A DNA stretch of 38,803 bases, from the IMG/VR virus record IMGVR_UViG_3300031951_000478, positions 1 through 38,803 of that record; one strand, given 5' to 3'. The notes under the pieces are model-generated. The model saw nothing but the letters and a program-made list of their open reading frames with translations, had not been told where the DNA came from and did no database searches. The translations under genes were made by a program, and so were the position numbers. Position 1 is the stretch's first letter. The number at the start of each line of letters is the position of its first letter. This DNA is from a virus. Below, in pieces: positions 25,137-32,503 of this stretch.

Positions 25137-25168
25137 GCCGAAATGACCGTCGGCAGCAAAAAATGAGC
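25109..25168 (+). repeat. Perfect 30-base tandem duplication at a gene junction
   Basis: Positions 25109-25138 and 25139-25168 are identical. Each unit contains an A-run followed by ATGAG, so the end of the holin-like gene and the start of the next gene are both duplicated. The first copy contains the holin stop overlapping an ATG; the second copy gives an additional ATG 30 bases later. Confidence 0.95.
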
Positions 25169-25348
25169 GTCGTCAACACCACCGACTACGGCAACGGCTT
25201 CAGCCTGGATCAGCTGGAAAACGAACGCGGCGAACTCTACTACCGCGCCTGCAAGGACAGCATCTGCCGCTACGCCGAAGACCACTACATCGCAATGATG
25301 TATCTCGAAGGCATGGGCTGGGACCCTAAGCAAACTCCCCTGGCTTAG
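25163..25348 (+). CDS. 61-residue acidic unknown protein
   Basis: The ATG at 25163 gives MSVVNTTDYGNGFSLDQLENERGELYYRACKD and a helical end SICRYAEDHYIAMMYLEGMGWDP. The in-frame ATG at 25133 would add ten residues encoded by the duplicated 30-base unit (MSRNDRRQQK), which look like read-out of the duplication rather than real protein. Two Cys are present. It is the last plus-strand gene of the structural block and overlaps the convergent minus-strand gene by 23 bases at its end. Unknown function. Confidence 0.6.
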   Translation: MSVVNTTDYGNGFSLDQLENERGELYYRACKDSICRYAEDHYIAMMYLEGMGWDPKQTPLA

Positions 25349-25484
25349 CCCCAAAATCCGGTCCTGGGTCCCGCCCCGTCTTCAGCACCGCCACCGCCCT
25401 CGCATAGAACGGGCTACTGGTCTTACCTGCGCGCTCCAGGGCCTCCTTCACCTTCGCCCAGTTCTCCCGAGTGCGGTCGTCCAT
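25326..25484 (-). CDS. 52-residue protein after endolysin
   Basis: The start ATG shares its A with the endolysin stop (TAATG), so it is coupled to endolysin translation. The product begins MDDRTRENWAKVKEALERAGKTSS and ends with a short acidic, Pro/Gly-rich tail. It is helical and charged, without a membrane segment or signal. As the last gene of the minus-strand operon it could modulate lysis, but no family is recognised. A longer in-frame reading upstream is endolysin shadow. Confidence 0.55.
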   Translation of the reverse strand: MDDRTRENWAKVKEALERAGKTSSPFYARAVAVLKTGRDPGPDFGAKPGEFA

Positions 25485-26623
25485 TAGTACAGCCACTCGG
25501 CTGCAGGCCTGGCACCGGCCCCAGGAACGAAACCTCCGCCCCCGCGCGTGTCCATATGCACGAAGCCGCGTGGTCGCCCATCGCCCAGACCTCCAGTCCA
25601 CCGAGTGCGAATCCACTGATAGAAGCTGTCTAGGCTTCTATCCACCGGATACAGATCAAACGCTTCCCCGAGAACGTGCCGCGAACCCGGCACACCTCCA
25701 ACAGCGGCATTGATGTCCGCCGGCCTATAGAAGCTCGTCACCCCCAGGGGCCGCCCCCACGCCTCGCGCACTCGCTGAAACTCCGCCGCAGTGCGCAGCA
25801 ACCGCGTCCGCACCGACGACGTCGGCCCAGGAATTCGCCGCCGGTCCCACTGCAAGATCTCACCCACAGTCAGATTTGGCGTTACTAGACAGTTGAAGTC
25901 GCCCCAATCGACATCAGGGCGCATGAACTCCCCCGAGCCGATCACCTTCCGCCAGTGTGGCTCGAACACAAACCAAGTCCCGGCCCCCGCCGCCAACTCC
26001 ACCCGCGCATGCCCATCCGCCGGCCGCTCCGTGTATGCAACCACTGCATAATCTTTCCCGACGGGCACCAGAACCTTCTCCTTCTCACCGAGCTCGGCAG
26101 CCGGAACTGGCTCCTTCTTCAGCCATGTCACATGCACCGCCTCGATCCGGTACAAGATCGACTTTGGCTCCGCCTTAACCACAGGCTTGCTCACCACCGA
26201 GGACGGTGCCCGCTCATCCATCAGCTTGATCAGTTTCTCGGCATAGGTCGGATCTGTCGCGTAGCCCTGATCCACCAACGCCTTCGCTGCATCCTCCCGC
26301 GTCGCCGCCCGATTCACACCTTCGTATTTGTCCCAGTCCTTATACCACCGAGTAACCAAGTACCTAACACATGCCCCGAGATCAGAGAAGTCAATAAATT
26401 CTGCCGTTATAGTTATCCACTTTCCATCCATAAACTCTTTAGTTTCTTTACCTGTTCCAGTACCCTTCAAACCAAAATAATTATGTTTACCACTCGTGTG
26501 CTTCCCGTAGCCACTCTCAAGTGCCCACTGTGCTGCCACAAGCTCGGGGTATTTAGCCCCAGCATCTTCCCCTGCCTGCCGCACACCCTCCCAGCTGTTC
26601 GAGTACGTCTTGCGAGTAGCCAC
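25484..26623 (-). CDS. Two-domain endolysin: GH73 glucosaminidase plus M15 peptidase
   Basis: This 379-residue protein joins two wall-cutting enzymes. Residues 1-140 resemble FlgJ/GH73 glucosaminidases, which cut the glycan next to N-acetylglucosamine: WALESGYG contains candidate catalytic Glu36 and NYFGLKG follows at 48-54. A beta-rich linker spans ~155-225. Residues ~240-379 match the M15 family of zinc carboxy/endopeptidases: SRHVLGEAFDLY supplies His316 and Asp323 and GFVHMD supplies His356, the usual three zinc ligands. It has no signal peptide or membrane span, so it needs a holin. It is unusual in sitting in the replication-gene operon on the minus strand, facing the probable holin. 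A small gene ends only 23 bases before its start. Confidence 0.9.
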   Translation of the reverse strand: MATRKTYSNSWEGVRQAGEDAGAKYPELVAAQWALESGYGKHTSGKHNYFGLKGTGTGKETKEFMDGKWITITAEFIDFSDLGACVRYLVTRWYKDWDKYEGVNRAATREDAAKALVDQGYATDPTYAEKLIKLMDERAPSSVVSKPVVKAEPKSILYRIEAVHVTWLKKEPVPAAELGEKEKVLVPVGKDYAVVAYTERPADGHARVELAAGAGTWFVFEPHWRKVIGSGEFMRPDVDWGDFNCLVTPNLTVGEILQWDRRRIPGPTSSVRTRLLRTAAEFQRVREAWGRPLGVTSFYRPADINAAVGGVPGSRHVLGEAFDLYPVDRSLDSFYQWIRTRWTGGLGDGRPRGFVHMDTRGGGGFVPGAGARPAAEWLY

Positions 26624-26646
26624 AGATTTCGCGCAGATACTTCACG

Positions 26647-26871
26647 CTACCGGCGCCGCTGCACCTCACGCCAATAGCGGTCCTCAACCTTGCCCTGCCA
26701 AGCCTGGTACTGCGACATACGTGCCGACGCCCGAGCTCGTTTCTTCCGCAGGTTCCAGTCATAAAAAAACTGGGCATCCTCCACCAAGCGATGAAGGAGC
26801 CCATTCGGTAAACGCTCTGCGATTCGGTTAAGTCGAGCCAACAACCGAGAACGCAGCTCGTTCTCGTCCAT
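26647..26871 (-). CDS. 74-residue basic protein
   Basis: The ATG overlaps the stop of the cyAbrB gene by one base (TGATG); a TTG one codon earlier is an alternative. The product is helical and rich in Arg (MDENELRSRLLARLNRIAERLPNG, then FYDWNLRKKRARASARMSQYQ) and ends in a cluster of Arg. Unknown family; a role with nucleic acid or with the regulator just upstream is possible. The overlap makes it very likely to be translated. Confidence 0.65.
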   Translation of the reverse strand: MDENELRSRLLARLNRIAERLPNGLLHRLVEDAQFFYDWNLRKKRARASARMSQYQAWQGKVEDRYWREVQRRR

Positions 26872-27251
26872 CAACCAGACACAGCCACAGACTTACTGGA
26901 GGCTTTCACGCTCGCTGCAGATTGAGGCACAAGCCGAATTGCATCATCCTCGATCACGATCTGCAGTTCATCGCCCGGCTCCACACCAAACTTCTCCGAG
27001 TACGTCTTGCCTACCAAAATCACACCATTACGATGGACGGTAGTCATAAACTGCGCTGCTTTACCAGGCTTCTTGCTGGTTTTCAGCTTTACACCTTTAG
27101 CTTCAAGCAGTGCCTCGTGCAACTTACCGATGAGCAAGCGCTCATTACCCTTATCTGTATTGCGCACGTAGCCAGCCTCGCGAGCTAGCTCGGCTTGATC
27201 CATGTCCGCATTGGCTTTCACAAATGAAAGCAGGTCTTGCCCAGTGAGCAT
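26871..27251 (-). CDS. cyAbrB-family transcription regulator
   Basis: The start is placed at MLTGQDLL (position 27251), where the typical family N-terminus begins; ten preceding residues read from an upstream ATG do not belong to it. The 126-residue protein follows the cyanobacterial cyAbrB layout: LTGQDLLSFVK at the start, ELAREAGYV around 21-29, LHEALLEAKGVKL at 44-56, and a C-terminal AbrB-like swapped-hairpin at ~69-108 (HRNGVILVGKTYSEKFGVEPGDELQI...IRLVP). In cyanobacteria cyAbrBs are abundant DNA-binding proteins that tune nitrogen and carbon genes and are nearly restricted to that phylum. The phage copy could control the phage operons or replace the host protein. The basic C-terminal tail is short. 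Confidence 0.8.
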   Translation of the reverse strand: MLTGQDLLSFVKANADMDQAELAREAGYVRNTDKGNERLLIGKLHEALLEAKGVKLKTSKKPGKAAQFMTTVHRNGVILVGKTYSEKFGVEPGDELQIVIEDDAIRLVPQSAASVKASSKSVAVSG

Positions 27252-27292
27252 GAGTGGTAAAACGCTACGAAAACAGCGTATCACACAAAGCT

Positions 27293-29242
27293 CTACTTGG
27301 CATCGGCCCAGCTACTACCAAAAGAAGCTTCCGCCACGATAGGCACCAACTGACAAACTACCGAACCCGCGGCTTCCATAGCTCCGGCTAATGTTTTCGC
27401 CCACTTCTCCACTACCCCATCCTCAACCTCGAGAACGATCTCGTCGTGCACCATGGCAATAAGCATCGCTTCCCCTGGCTTAGCCGCTTTTATGTTGTCC
27501 CATATCATCGCGATGGCAATCTTAGCGATGTCACCCGCTGTACCCTGCACTTGCGTGTTGATTCGCGTAGTGTATTTATCATTAAAGCCTGTCAGTATCC
27601 TACGCCTACCATACCTAGTAAATACAGCGCGCGTAGTCTTATTGCCTTCTTGCATCTGCCACTCATAAAGCTGGGGATACGCTTCACGAAACCCAGTAAC
27701 AAGACCCTGGGCTTCTTCTAGCTCCATATCTACACCATATTGTGCAACAGCTTGCTTTCTTAACGTAGCAGCACCTGCCCCATACAAAAGCCCGAAATTA
27801 CAAAGCTTCGCGGACGTACGCTCTTTCTTCGTAATAGTATCAGCACTTTTACCTGTCACTAAAGCTGCGGTCTCTGTGTGCAAGTCCCGCCCAGCTCGGT
27901 ACGCCTCCAGCATGCGCTCCTCACCAGATAGCTCCGCGGCCACCCTCAGCTCCACCTGACTGAAGTCAGCCACAACCAAGGTGTAACCCTCACGAGCGCG
28001 AAACAGGCGCCGAAACTCCCCCTCCCGCGGCACTTGCTGAAGATTCGGACCTGAGCAACTCAGCCTGCCCGTCTCTGTCCCCATCTGCCGGTACCCCGCA
28101 TGAATCCGCCCATCCGGTCCAATCGAATCCAGCAGTTTCTCAATATGAGACACGCGTGTTACAGCCGCCTTCCACTCCATGTACATGGCCACGAGCTCGT
28201 ACTCCCCCTTCAGAAACGCCAGCAGGTTCTGATCCAAACTCGGTGCTCCCTTCTCGTCCGGTGGAAGCAGAATGCCCGCCTGCTCAAACCGCTCCGCCAT
28301 CTGCTTCGGCGAGCGTGGGTTGAACCCCTTGTAGCGCTTGGTTCCAGCGCGGATCGACCCCGAGTCCTTCTCCCGCGTGTTTAAGGCCCCGTCCTCATCC
28401 CGCGGTAGCCACACCGCCGGCTCATCCGGCTTCTCCTGTTTGATCGCCAGATCCAACGCCTCGAGGAATGTCGTCTTAAGCGTCTCAGCATTGTCTTGCA
28501 ATGAGACTTGCAGCGCCATGGCGGACACAGCATCAAATCCAAACCCGTTCCACTGCATCCGAGCGATGGGCCGAAGCGCCATCATCTCCAGCTTGAAGAT
28601 GTCCCACAGCGTCACCGAGGGCGACACCTCTGACTCCTTCAGCGCTGCTACGAGTGAGGGCACCATCCTCGGTAGACACACCGCATCCCGGGCGGCATAG
28701 CGAACCATCTCATCCGAGATCTCCCCTGCCCAGTTGGCCTTCTGTAGCTCCTTAGGCAGCGGCACCTTCAGCACACGGCTTACCAGACTCCCCAGGTCGT
28801 TCTTCGCCCCTGTGCCGTTGTTGACCACCTTGGCGGCGATCATCGTGTCGAAGAGCGAGCCACCGAGCTCGACACCTTCCCCCGCGAGGAAGTTCAAGTC
28901 GAATGCAGCATTCTGCAGCACCTTCTTTTTTGGCCCTTCGAGCAGCGCCTTCAGCTGACGTAGCCCTGGTGCATCCCAAGGCAGCTGCCGCTCGCCCTCG
29001 GTGCGCCAACCTTCCACATCGACCACCAACGCATAGTCGCAACTTGCGACTTGGATGAGACGCACGCGATTCACCAGTGGATCCAGGCCAGTGGTCTCTG
29101 TATCCACGCCCAGCGGACCCACTGCCTCCCCGAGCTCAGAAACGCGCCGGGTCAGCAATGCCGCAGCCTGTGGACCACGAATGAAGTCGAAATCCACATT
29201 ATCTAAAGCTTCCTTGTGAGCAAGGGATTCATCGGACGGCAT
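27293..29242 (-). CDS. DNA polymerase, family A, with 3'-5' proofreading domain
   Basis: This 649-residue replicative polymerase lacks the 5' nuclease of bacterial Pol I. The exonuclease domain (~1-200) has all three motifs: DTETTGLD (Asp47/Glu49), NAAFDLNFL (Asp115) and YAARD (Tyr182/Asp186). The polymerase part has ETGRLSCSGPNLQQVP, motif A VADFSQVELR (Asp426), motif B RTSAKLCNFGLLYG and motif C VHDEIVL (Asp600). The motif B position equivalent to E. coli Phe762 is Phe483. It lies in the minus-strand operon with the primase-helicase. A small plus-strand gene separates the two, starting 23 bases beyond the polymerase start. Confidence 0.95.
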   Translation of the reverse strand: MPSDESLAHKEALDNVDFDFIRGPQAAALLTRRVSELGEAVGPLGVDTETTGLDPLVNRVRLIQVASCDYALVVDVEGWRTEGERQLPWDAPGLRQLKALLEGPKKKVLQNAAFDLNFLAGEGVELGGSLFDTMIAAKVVNNGTGAKNDLGSLVSRVLKVPLPKELQKANWAGEISDEMVRYAARDAVCLPRMVPSLVAALKESEVSPSVTLWDIFKLEMMALRPIARMQWNGFGFDAVSAMALQVSLQDNAETLKTTFLEALDLAIKQEKPDEPAVWLPRDEDGALNTREKDSGSIRAGTKRYKGFNPRSPKQMAERFEQAGILLPPDEKGAPSLDQNLLAFLKGEYELVAMYMEWKAAVTRVSHIEKLLDSIGPDGRIHAGYRQMGTETGRLSCSGPNLQQVPREGEFRRLFRAREGYTLVVADFSQVELRVAAELSGEERMLEAYRAGRDLHTETAALVTGKSADTITKKERTSAKLCNFGLLYGAGAATLRKQAVAQYGVDMELEEAQGLVTGFREAYPQLYEWQMQEGNKTTRAVFTRYGRRRILTGFNDKYTTRINTQVQGTAGDIAKIAIAMIWDNIKAAKPGEAMLIAMVHDEIVLEVEDGVVEKWAKTLAGAMEAAGSVVCQLVPIVAEASFGSSWADAK

Positions 29243-29265
29243 ACTCGGTTAAATGCAGTGGTTGT

Positions 29266-29487
29266 GTGGACGACCTTACTCTTAGCTTTGCTCAAGAAGC
29301 AGCACTAAGGCAGATCGATGATTGTACCAATGTAGCAGAGCTAAAAGCTCTAGCTAAGAGTCTCATTAAGTCTCACTTCACATCGCGCAGCTTCATAGCA
29401 ACACTCTTGCTCCGCGAAACAACCCTGGGGCCCAGCCCTAGCTACCAGACCGAGCTCGATGACGAGCTCCCCTGGCGCCAGGGCTAA
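29266..29487 (+). CDS. 73-residue NblA-like small protein (uncertain)
   Basis: This reading frame begins at GTG and lies in the 255-base gap between the primase-helicase stop and polymerase start but on the opposite strand. Its first 48 residues (LTLSFAQEAALRQIDDC, LKALAKSLIKSHFTSRSFIATLLLRE) have the pattern L---QE--LR------L--L------L---Y/F--R----LL of small helical-hairpin cyanobacterial proteins such as NblA, the phycobilisome-degradation adaptor. Identity to true NblA is weak, so this is a pattern observation only. The frame contains neither rare codons nor stops, and the other frames in this gap are less protein-like. Confidence 0.45.
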   Translation: MDDLTLSFAQEAALRQIDDCTNVAELKALAKSLIKSHFTSRSFIATLLLRETTLGPSPSYQTELDDELPWRQG

Positions 29488-29497
29488 GAGCGCAACA

Positions 29498-32251
29498 TCA
29501 ACCCCAATCGGTGTCCTCCCAATCTCCGTAGTCCTGCGTAGAACCGGGGGTCCCATATATCTCCGAGGCCGTGTCCAAAACCTCCGGCGGTTTTTCCGAA
29601 ACCGCTGTGCTGGAGAGGGTTTCAGCCTCGGAGGTTTTGGACAACCCCTCCGTGTGTCCAAAACTGTCCGAAACCTCTAGGGGCATTTCGGTGGAGTTTT
29701 CCACAAAAGTTTCCACAGGCAGCTCGGTCTCATGCGTCTCATCTGAGACTGTGCCTTGCTGAACTGTTTCGACCTCGGAGGTTTTGGACACTTCGGGGTT
29801 TTGGACAATTTCGTCTGTACCCTGTCCAAAACCCAAATCCCTTCCAGCACAAGGAGTTCCAAAGAAAGAAGGAGGGTTTTGGACACTCCGACCCTCGTAT
29901 ATAGGGGCTTTGACCGAAAAACCCACCAGAGGGCGCCCCCCTTTCTGTCCCGGCTGTCGCACCCGGGTTTCCTCCACGAGGCCGGCAACAACCCACCGCT
30001 GCGCCCACCGCTTAACCGTCTTCTCACTGACGATCGTCCCTGGTCCCCTACGCCCTGCCAGCCGGCTGTTGAGCGCGTAGCGCAGCTCCTTAGCTGTCAT
30101 CGGCGCCTCTGCCTCCTTGAGGATCCCGAGAACGATCGTCCGTGGCGTCTCATCGCCCTGCCCACCGTTCTCTCGGGTCACAGTCGGGGTGAGATCCTCA
30201 ATGCTCAGCGCTTCCTCAATGTCCTCCTGCACCAGGAATCGATCCCCACCTCGCATGCCCCGACTCTTGTCGATTTCGAGGATGAGCGCATGATCCCCGT
30301 ACTGAGCGCGCTCCTCGTCCGTCAGGTCCTTCAGCTCCCAGGTCTCGTGCACCGCATTCCGCAGCGTGTCTGTGCCGCGGAACTTCGTCCCGTCCTTGGT
30401 GTTGTGGTGGATCCACAGAAATGTCGTCGGTGGGAACGCCGTCCCGTTCTCCCGCGCCAAGCGGTACAGCGTGTTCGAGTACTCCTTCTCGTACTCCTTG
30501 GCTGCAATCATCGTGCTCACCGACGTGAGTGAGTCGACTACCACCAGTACTGGCTTGAGCTCTTGCAGCCACCGCAAGAGCACCCTGTACTGGCTTTGTT
30601 GCCACTGCGGTTTGAATCGGAACCAGGTATCGGCACCGGTCGAGTCAATCCCCTGCTGATCCAGGTACTCCGCATAGTCCGTCATCGACATGTCGTTGCC
30701 GATGAAAAGCACGTTTCCCGAGACCGTCGGCTCCACCGTCAGCCCCCGCACCTTCATCGGCAGCTTCTGGCCCACGATCTTGGCCAGCAGCACTGCAAGG
30801 CGTGTCTTACCCATCCCGCCCCTTGCATGCAAGAGAATCGAGCTCGGTGCAGACACAAAGTCCGGGATCAGGTAGTCCCGCTGCCCGCGCATCTTCTCCT
30901 GCCACTGCGGGTCTTCCTCCACCTGCTCCTGGTGCAGCAGGAACCGCTCGAGCGCTGACTCCACCTGAGGCCCCGACTTGTACACGTGTGTCAGCCCGGA
31001 GTCCCGCACCAGCTCCATCAACTGGTAATGCGCGAGCTCGGCATTGTCGTACCCGTTGATGATCTTCTCGGCTGCCGTAAAAAACTCCTGCCCCGATAGC
31101 CGTTTCAGCGGTGCATCTTTGATGGTGACCTCGGTCGCCGTTGCGCATGCCGGGTAGTCGTACCCCAGCTCCCCCGCCAACTCCGCCACATACGACTCGA
31201 GGTCAGGCCCACTAGGCCGCCCCGCATGCATGTCCTCTGTGCGGACCTTATGCACGAAATCGAGAACGTCCCCACCTACACCGCATGCCTTGCAGTCCCA
31301 GCAGCCGGTTTCCTCCGCGTACTGAAATGCCGTACCGCTCTGCCCACCGTGCCAAGGGCACCCACTCATCAGCTGCGGGTTCTCACCTCCACGACGCTTC
31401 CACCCGTACTTGTCGAACACGGCATGGTTGAACACGAGGTCCGCCAACCGAGGCCGCAGCAGCGACTGCACTTCCTCTTTGAAGAACCACCCGCGGATCT
31501 GACGCGACGGCACCGCGGTCTGCCCCCCAAGCTCGTCAAGCAGCTCCTTCTGCTCCGCCTCTGACAACCACTGCACAGGCTTCCGATGAGGCCGCAGCAC
31601 ATCCAGCACCCACTGCGGCGCCGGTGCTACCTGGCCTTCGTTGTAGTTGAGGAACTGGTACTGCTGCTTTGTCTCCGGGTGTGGCGAGCCCGGCACCACG
31701 CTCTGACACGCGTTGAACCGCAGCACGACTTCTTCGTAGGCCTCTCCGCTGATCGCATCCCGATCACCTCCTGCGCCGCGGTTCGTGTCCCCGTGCCCAA
31801 GGTGCCATTGCCCGTCATCCGTTCGCAGGATCAGCGTCTTGACGTCCTTGAGCTCTGGCACCAGCCGCTGTGGCACCAGATAGAGGATTTGCCGTCGCCC
31901 CGGTTTGCCCGACGTCCACGACATCGTCCGCTCTTCGCCGTAAGGCTCGTACTCTGCGCCCGCTACCTCGCGATAACGCTCATCCGCAGCGTGTCCATCA
32001 ATATCGAGAGCAATCAATCCCCCCGAGAACGAACCCGTCACCACCCCCAGGCCTACGTAGTCCTGCCTGAGCTGATATGCAGTCATGCACTCAATCCGCG
32101 TCAGCGGCTTCGTGCTCCACTCCTTTACGTAGGTGGCTTTACCCGCTACAGGCACAAATGCCCAACGATCCGGGAATACATCACGACGCAGCAATTCAAT
32201 AGCCCGTCCTTGTAGAAAGTCCGAGCTGTTGCCTTTGTGCTCTTTGTCCAT
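29498..32251 (-). CDS. Primase-helicase (PrimPol, zinc finger, RecA-like helicase)
   Basis: This 917-residue protein combines replication functions. Residues ~35-210 look like a primase-polymerase domain with the metal-binding LDIDG motif (Asp83/Asp85). A zinc finger at ~296-330 has C-P-W-H and C-W-D-C-K-A-C elements. A RecA/AAA_25-type helicase core has Walker A HARGGMGKTRLA near 475 and Walker B VLVVVDSLTS near 570, with a following WIHHNTKDGTKFRGTDTLRNAVHE. A winged-helix domain sits around 700-780 (MTAKELRYAL, KTVKRWAQRWVVAGLVEE). The last ~120 residues are a disordered Ser/Thr/Glu/Pro tail, encoded by DNA full of GTTTTGGACA repeats. It primes and unwinds for the polymerase. Confidence 0.88.
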   Translation of the reverse strand: MDKEHKGNSSDFLQGRAIELLRRDVFPDRWAFVPVAGKATYVKEWSTKPLTRIECMTAYQLRQDYVGLGVVTGSFSGGLIALDIDGHAADERYREVAGAEYEPYGEERTMSWTSGKPGRRQILYLVPQRLVPELKDVKTLILRTDDGQWHLGHGDTNRGAGGDRDAISGEAYEEVVLRFNACQSVVPGSPHPETKQQYQFLNYNEGQVAPAPQWVLDVLRPHRKPVQWLSEAEQKELLDELGGQTAVPSRQIRGWFFKEEVQSLLRPRLADLVFNHAVFDKYGWKRRGGENPQLMSGCPWHGGQSGTAFQYAEETGCWDCKACGVGGDVLDFVHKVRTEDMHAGRPSGPDLESYVAELAGELGYDYPACATATEVTIKDAPLKRLSGQEFFTAAEKIINGYDNAELAHYQLMELVRDSGLTHVYKSGPQVESALERFLLHQEQVEEDPQWQEKMRGQRDYLIPDFVSAPSSILLHARGGMGKTRLAVLLAKIVGQKLPMKVRGLTVEPTVSGNVLFIGNDMSMTDYAEYLDQQGIDSTGADTWFRFKPQWQQSQYRVLLRWLQELKPVLVVVDSLTSVSTMIAAKEYEKEYSNTLYRLARENGTAFPPTTFLWIHHNTKDGTKFRGTDTLRNAVHETWELKDLTDEERAQYGDHALILEIDKSRGMRGGDRFLVQEDIEEALSIEDLTPTVTRENGGQGDETPRTIVLGILKEAEAPMTAKELRYALNSRLAGRRGPGTIVSEKTVKRWAQRWVVAGLVEETRVRQPGQKGGRPLVGFSVKAPIYEGRSVQNPPSFFGTPCAGRDLGFGQGTDEIVQNPEVSKTSEVETVQQGTVSDETHETELPVETFVENSTEMPLEVSDSFGHTEGLSKTSEAETLSSTAVSEKPPEVLDTASEIYGTPGSTQDYGDWEDTDWG
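29572..29885. repeat. Eight iteron-like GTTTTGGACA repeats inside the primase-helicase gene
   Basis: Seven exact copies of GTTTTGGACA lie in both orientations at 29572, 29634, 29655, 29781, 29798, 29823 and 29876, with a one-mismatch copy at 29665 (in tandem with the third). Three share the longer form CGGAGGTTTTGGACA. The copies are read in different frames and directions as SKTS, VQN, FGH/FGQ and VLD, so protein selection cannot account for them. A replication origin with iterons or binding sites for a phage regulator are possible. Confidence 0.85.
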
Positions 32252-32280
32252 TACGATTGACGCAGCAAGTGAAGGCCAAG

Positions 32281-32308
32281 ACCCCCCGCCACAAGCGGGG
32301 GGTTTTTT
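32281..32308 (+). terminator. Plus-strand terminator upstream of SSB promoter
   Basis: A nine-pair stem (ACCCCCCGC with GCGGGGGGT) with a five-base loop is followed by six T on the plus strand. On the minus strand the same stem would lie in the leader of the primase-helicase mRNA without a T-run. Its orientation suits ending any plus-strand transcript that runs antisense to the primase gene before the SSB promoter. Confidence 0.85.
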
Positions 32309-32360
32309 CTTGGCCGTGTTTCACCGTACCGAGCCCGTCCAGCCACGACAACCGGCCGCG

Positions 32361-32380
32361 ATGAGTCTCAATAGACTCAT
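32361..32380. promoter_or_regulatory. Palindromic operator upstream of SSB promoter
   Basis: A perfect inverted repeat, ATGAGTCT and AGACTCAT separated by CAAT, lies 28 bases before the -35 box of the SSB promoter. The site has the size of a dimeric repressor or activator operator. The half-site AGACTCAT recurs at 37058-37065. Confidence 0.75.
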
Positions 32381-32408
32381 CAACTTCTGCGACTTGTCAC
32401 GCACAGCG

Positions 32409-32437
32409 TTGACAGACCTTGGGTTACCCCGTACGAT
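32409..32437 (+). promoter_or_regulatory. Sigma-70 promoter of the SSB operon
   Basis: TTGACA (32409-32414) is followed by a 17-base spacer and TACGAT (32432-32437), an excellent host-type sigma-70 promoter. Transcription should begin near 32444, giving a leader of about 60 bases before the SSB gene. Confidence 0.85.
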
Positions 32438-32503
32438 CTGCAAGTGAGACGGAGCAACCCTCCGTTTCCGGCACATCACCCACTTTTTACGGGATCTAGC
32501 CAC

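Noticed and set aside
26553-26804. An 83-residue minus-strand frame between the endolysin and cyAbrB genes.
   Set aside because: It overlaps the coupled 74-residue gene almost completely in another frame and lacks protein-like composition.
29756-30532. A 258-residue plus-strand frame opposite the primase-helicase.
   Set aside because: Composition (Arg, Leu, Pro, His) is typical of antisense shadows; it is caused by codon use of the real gene.
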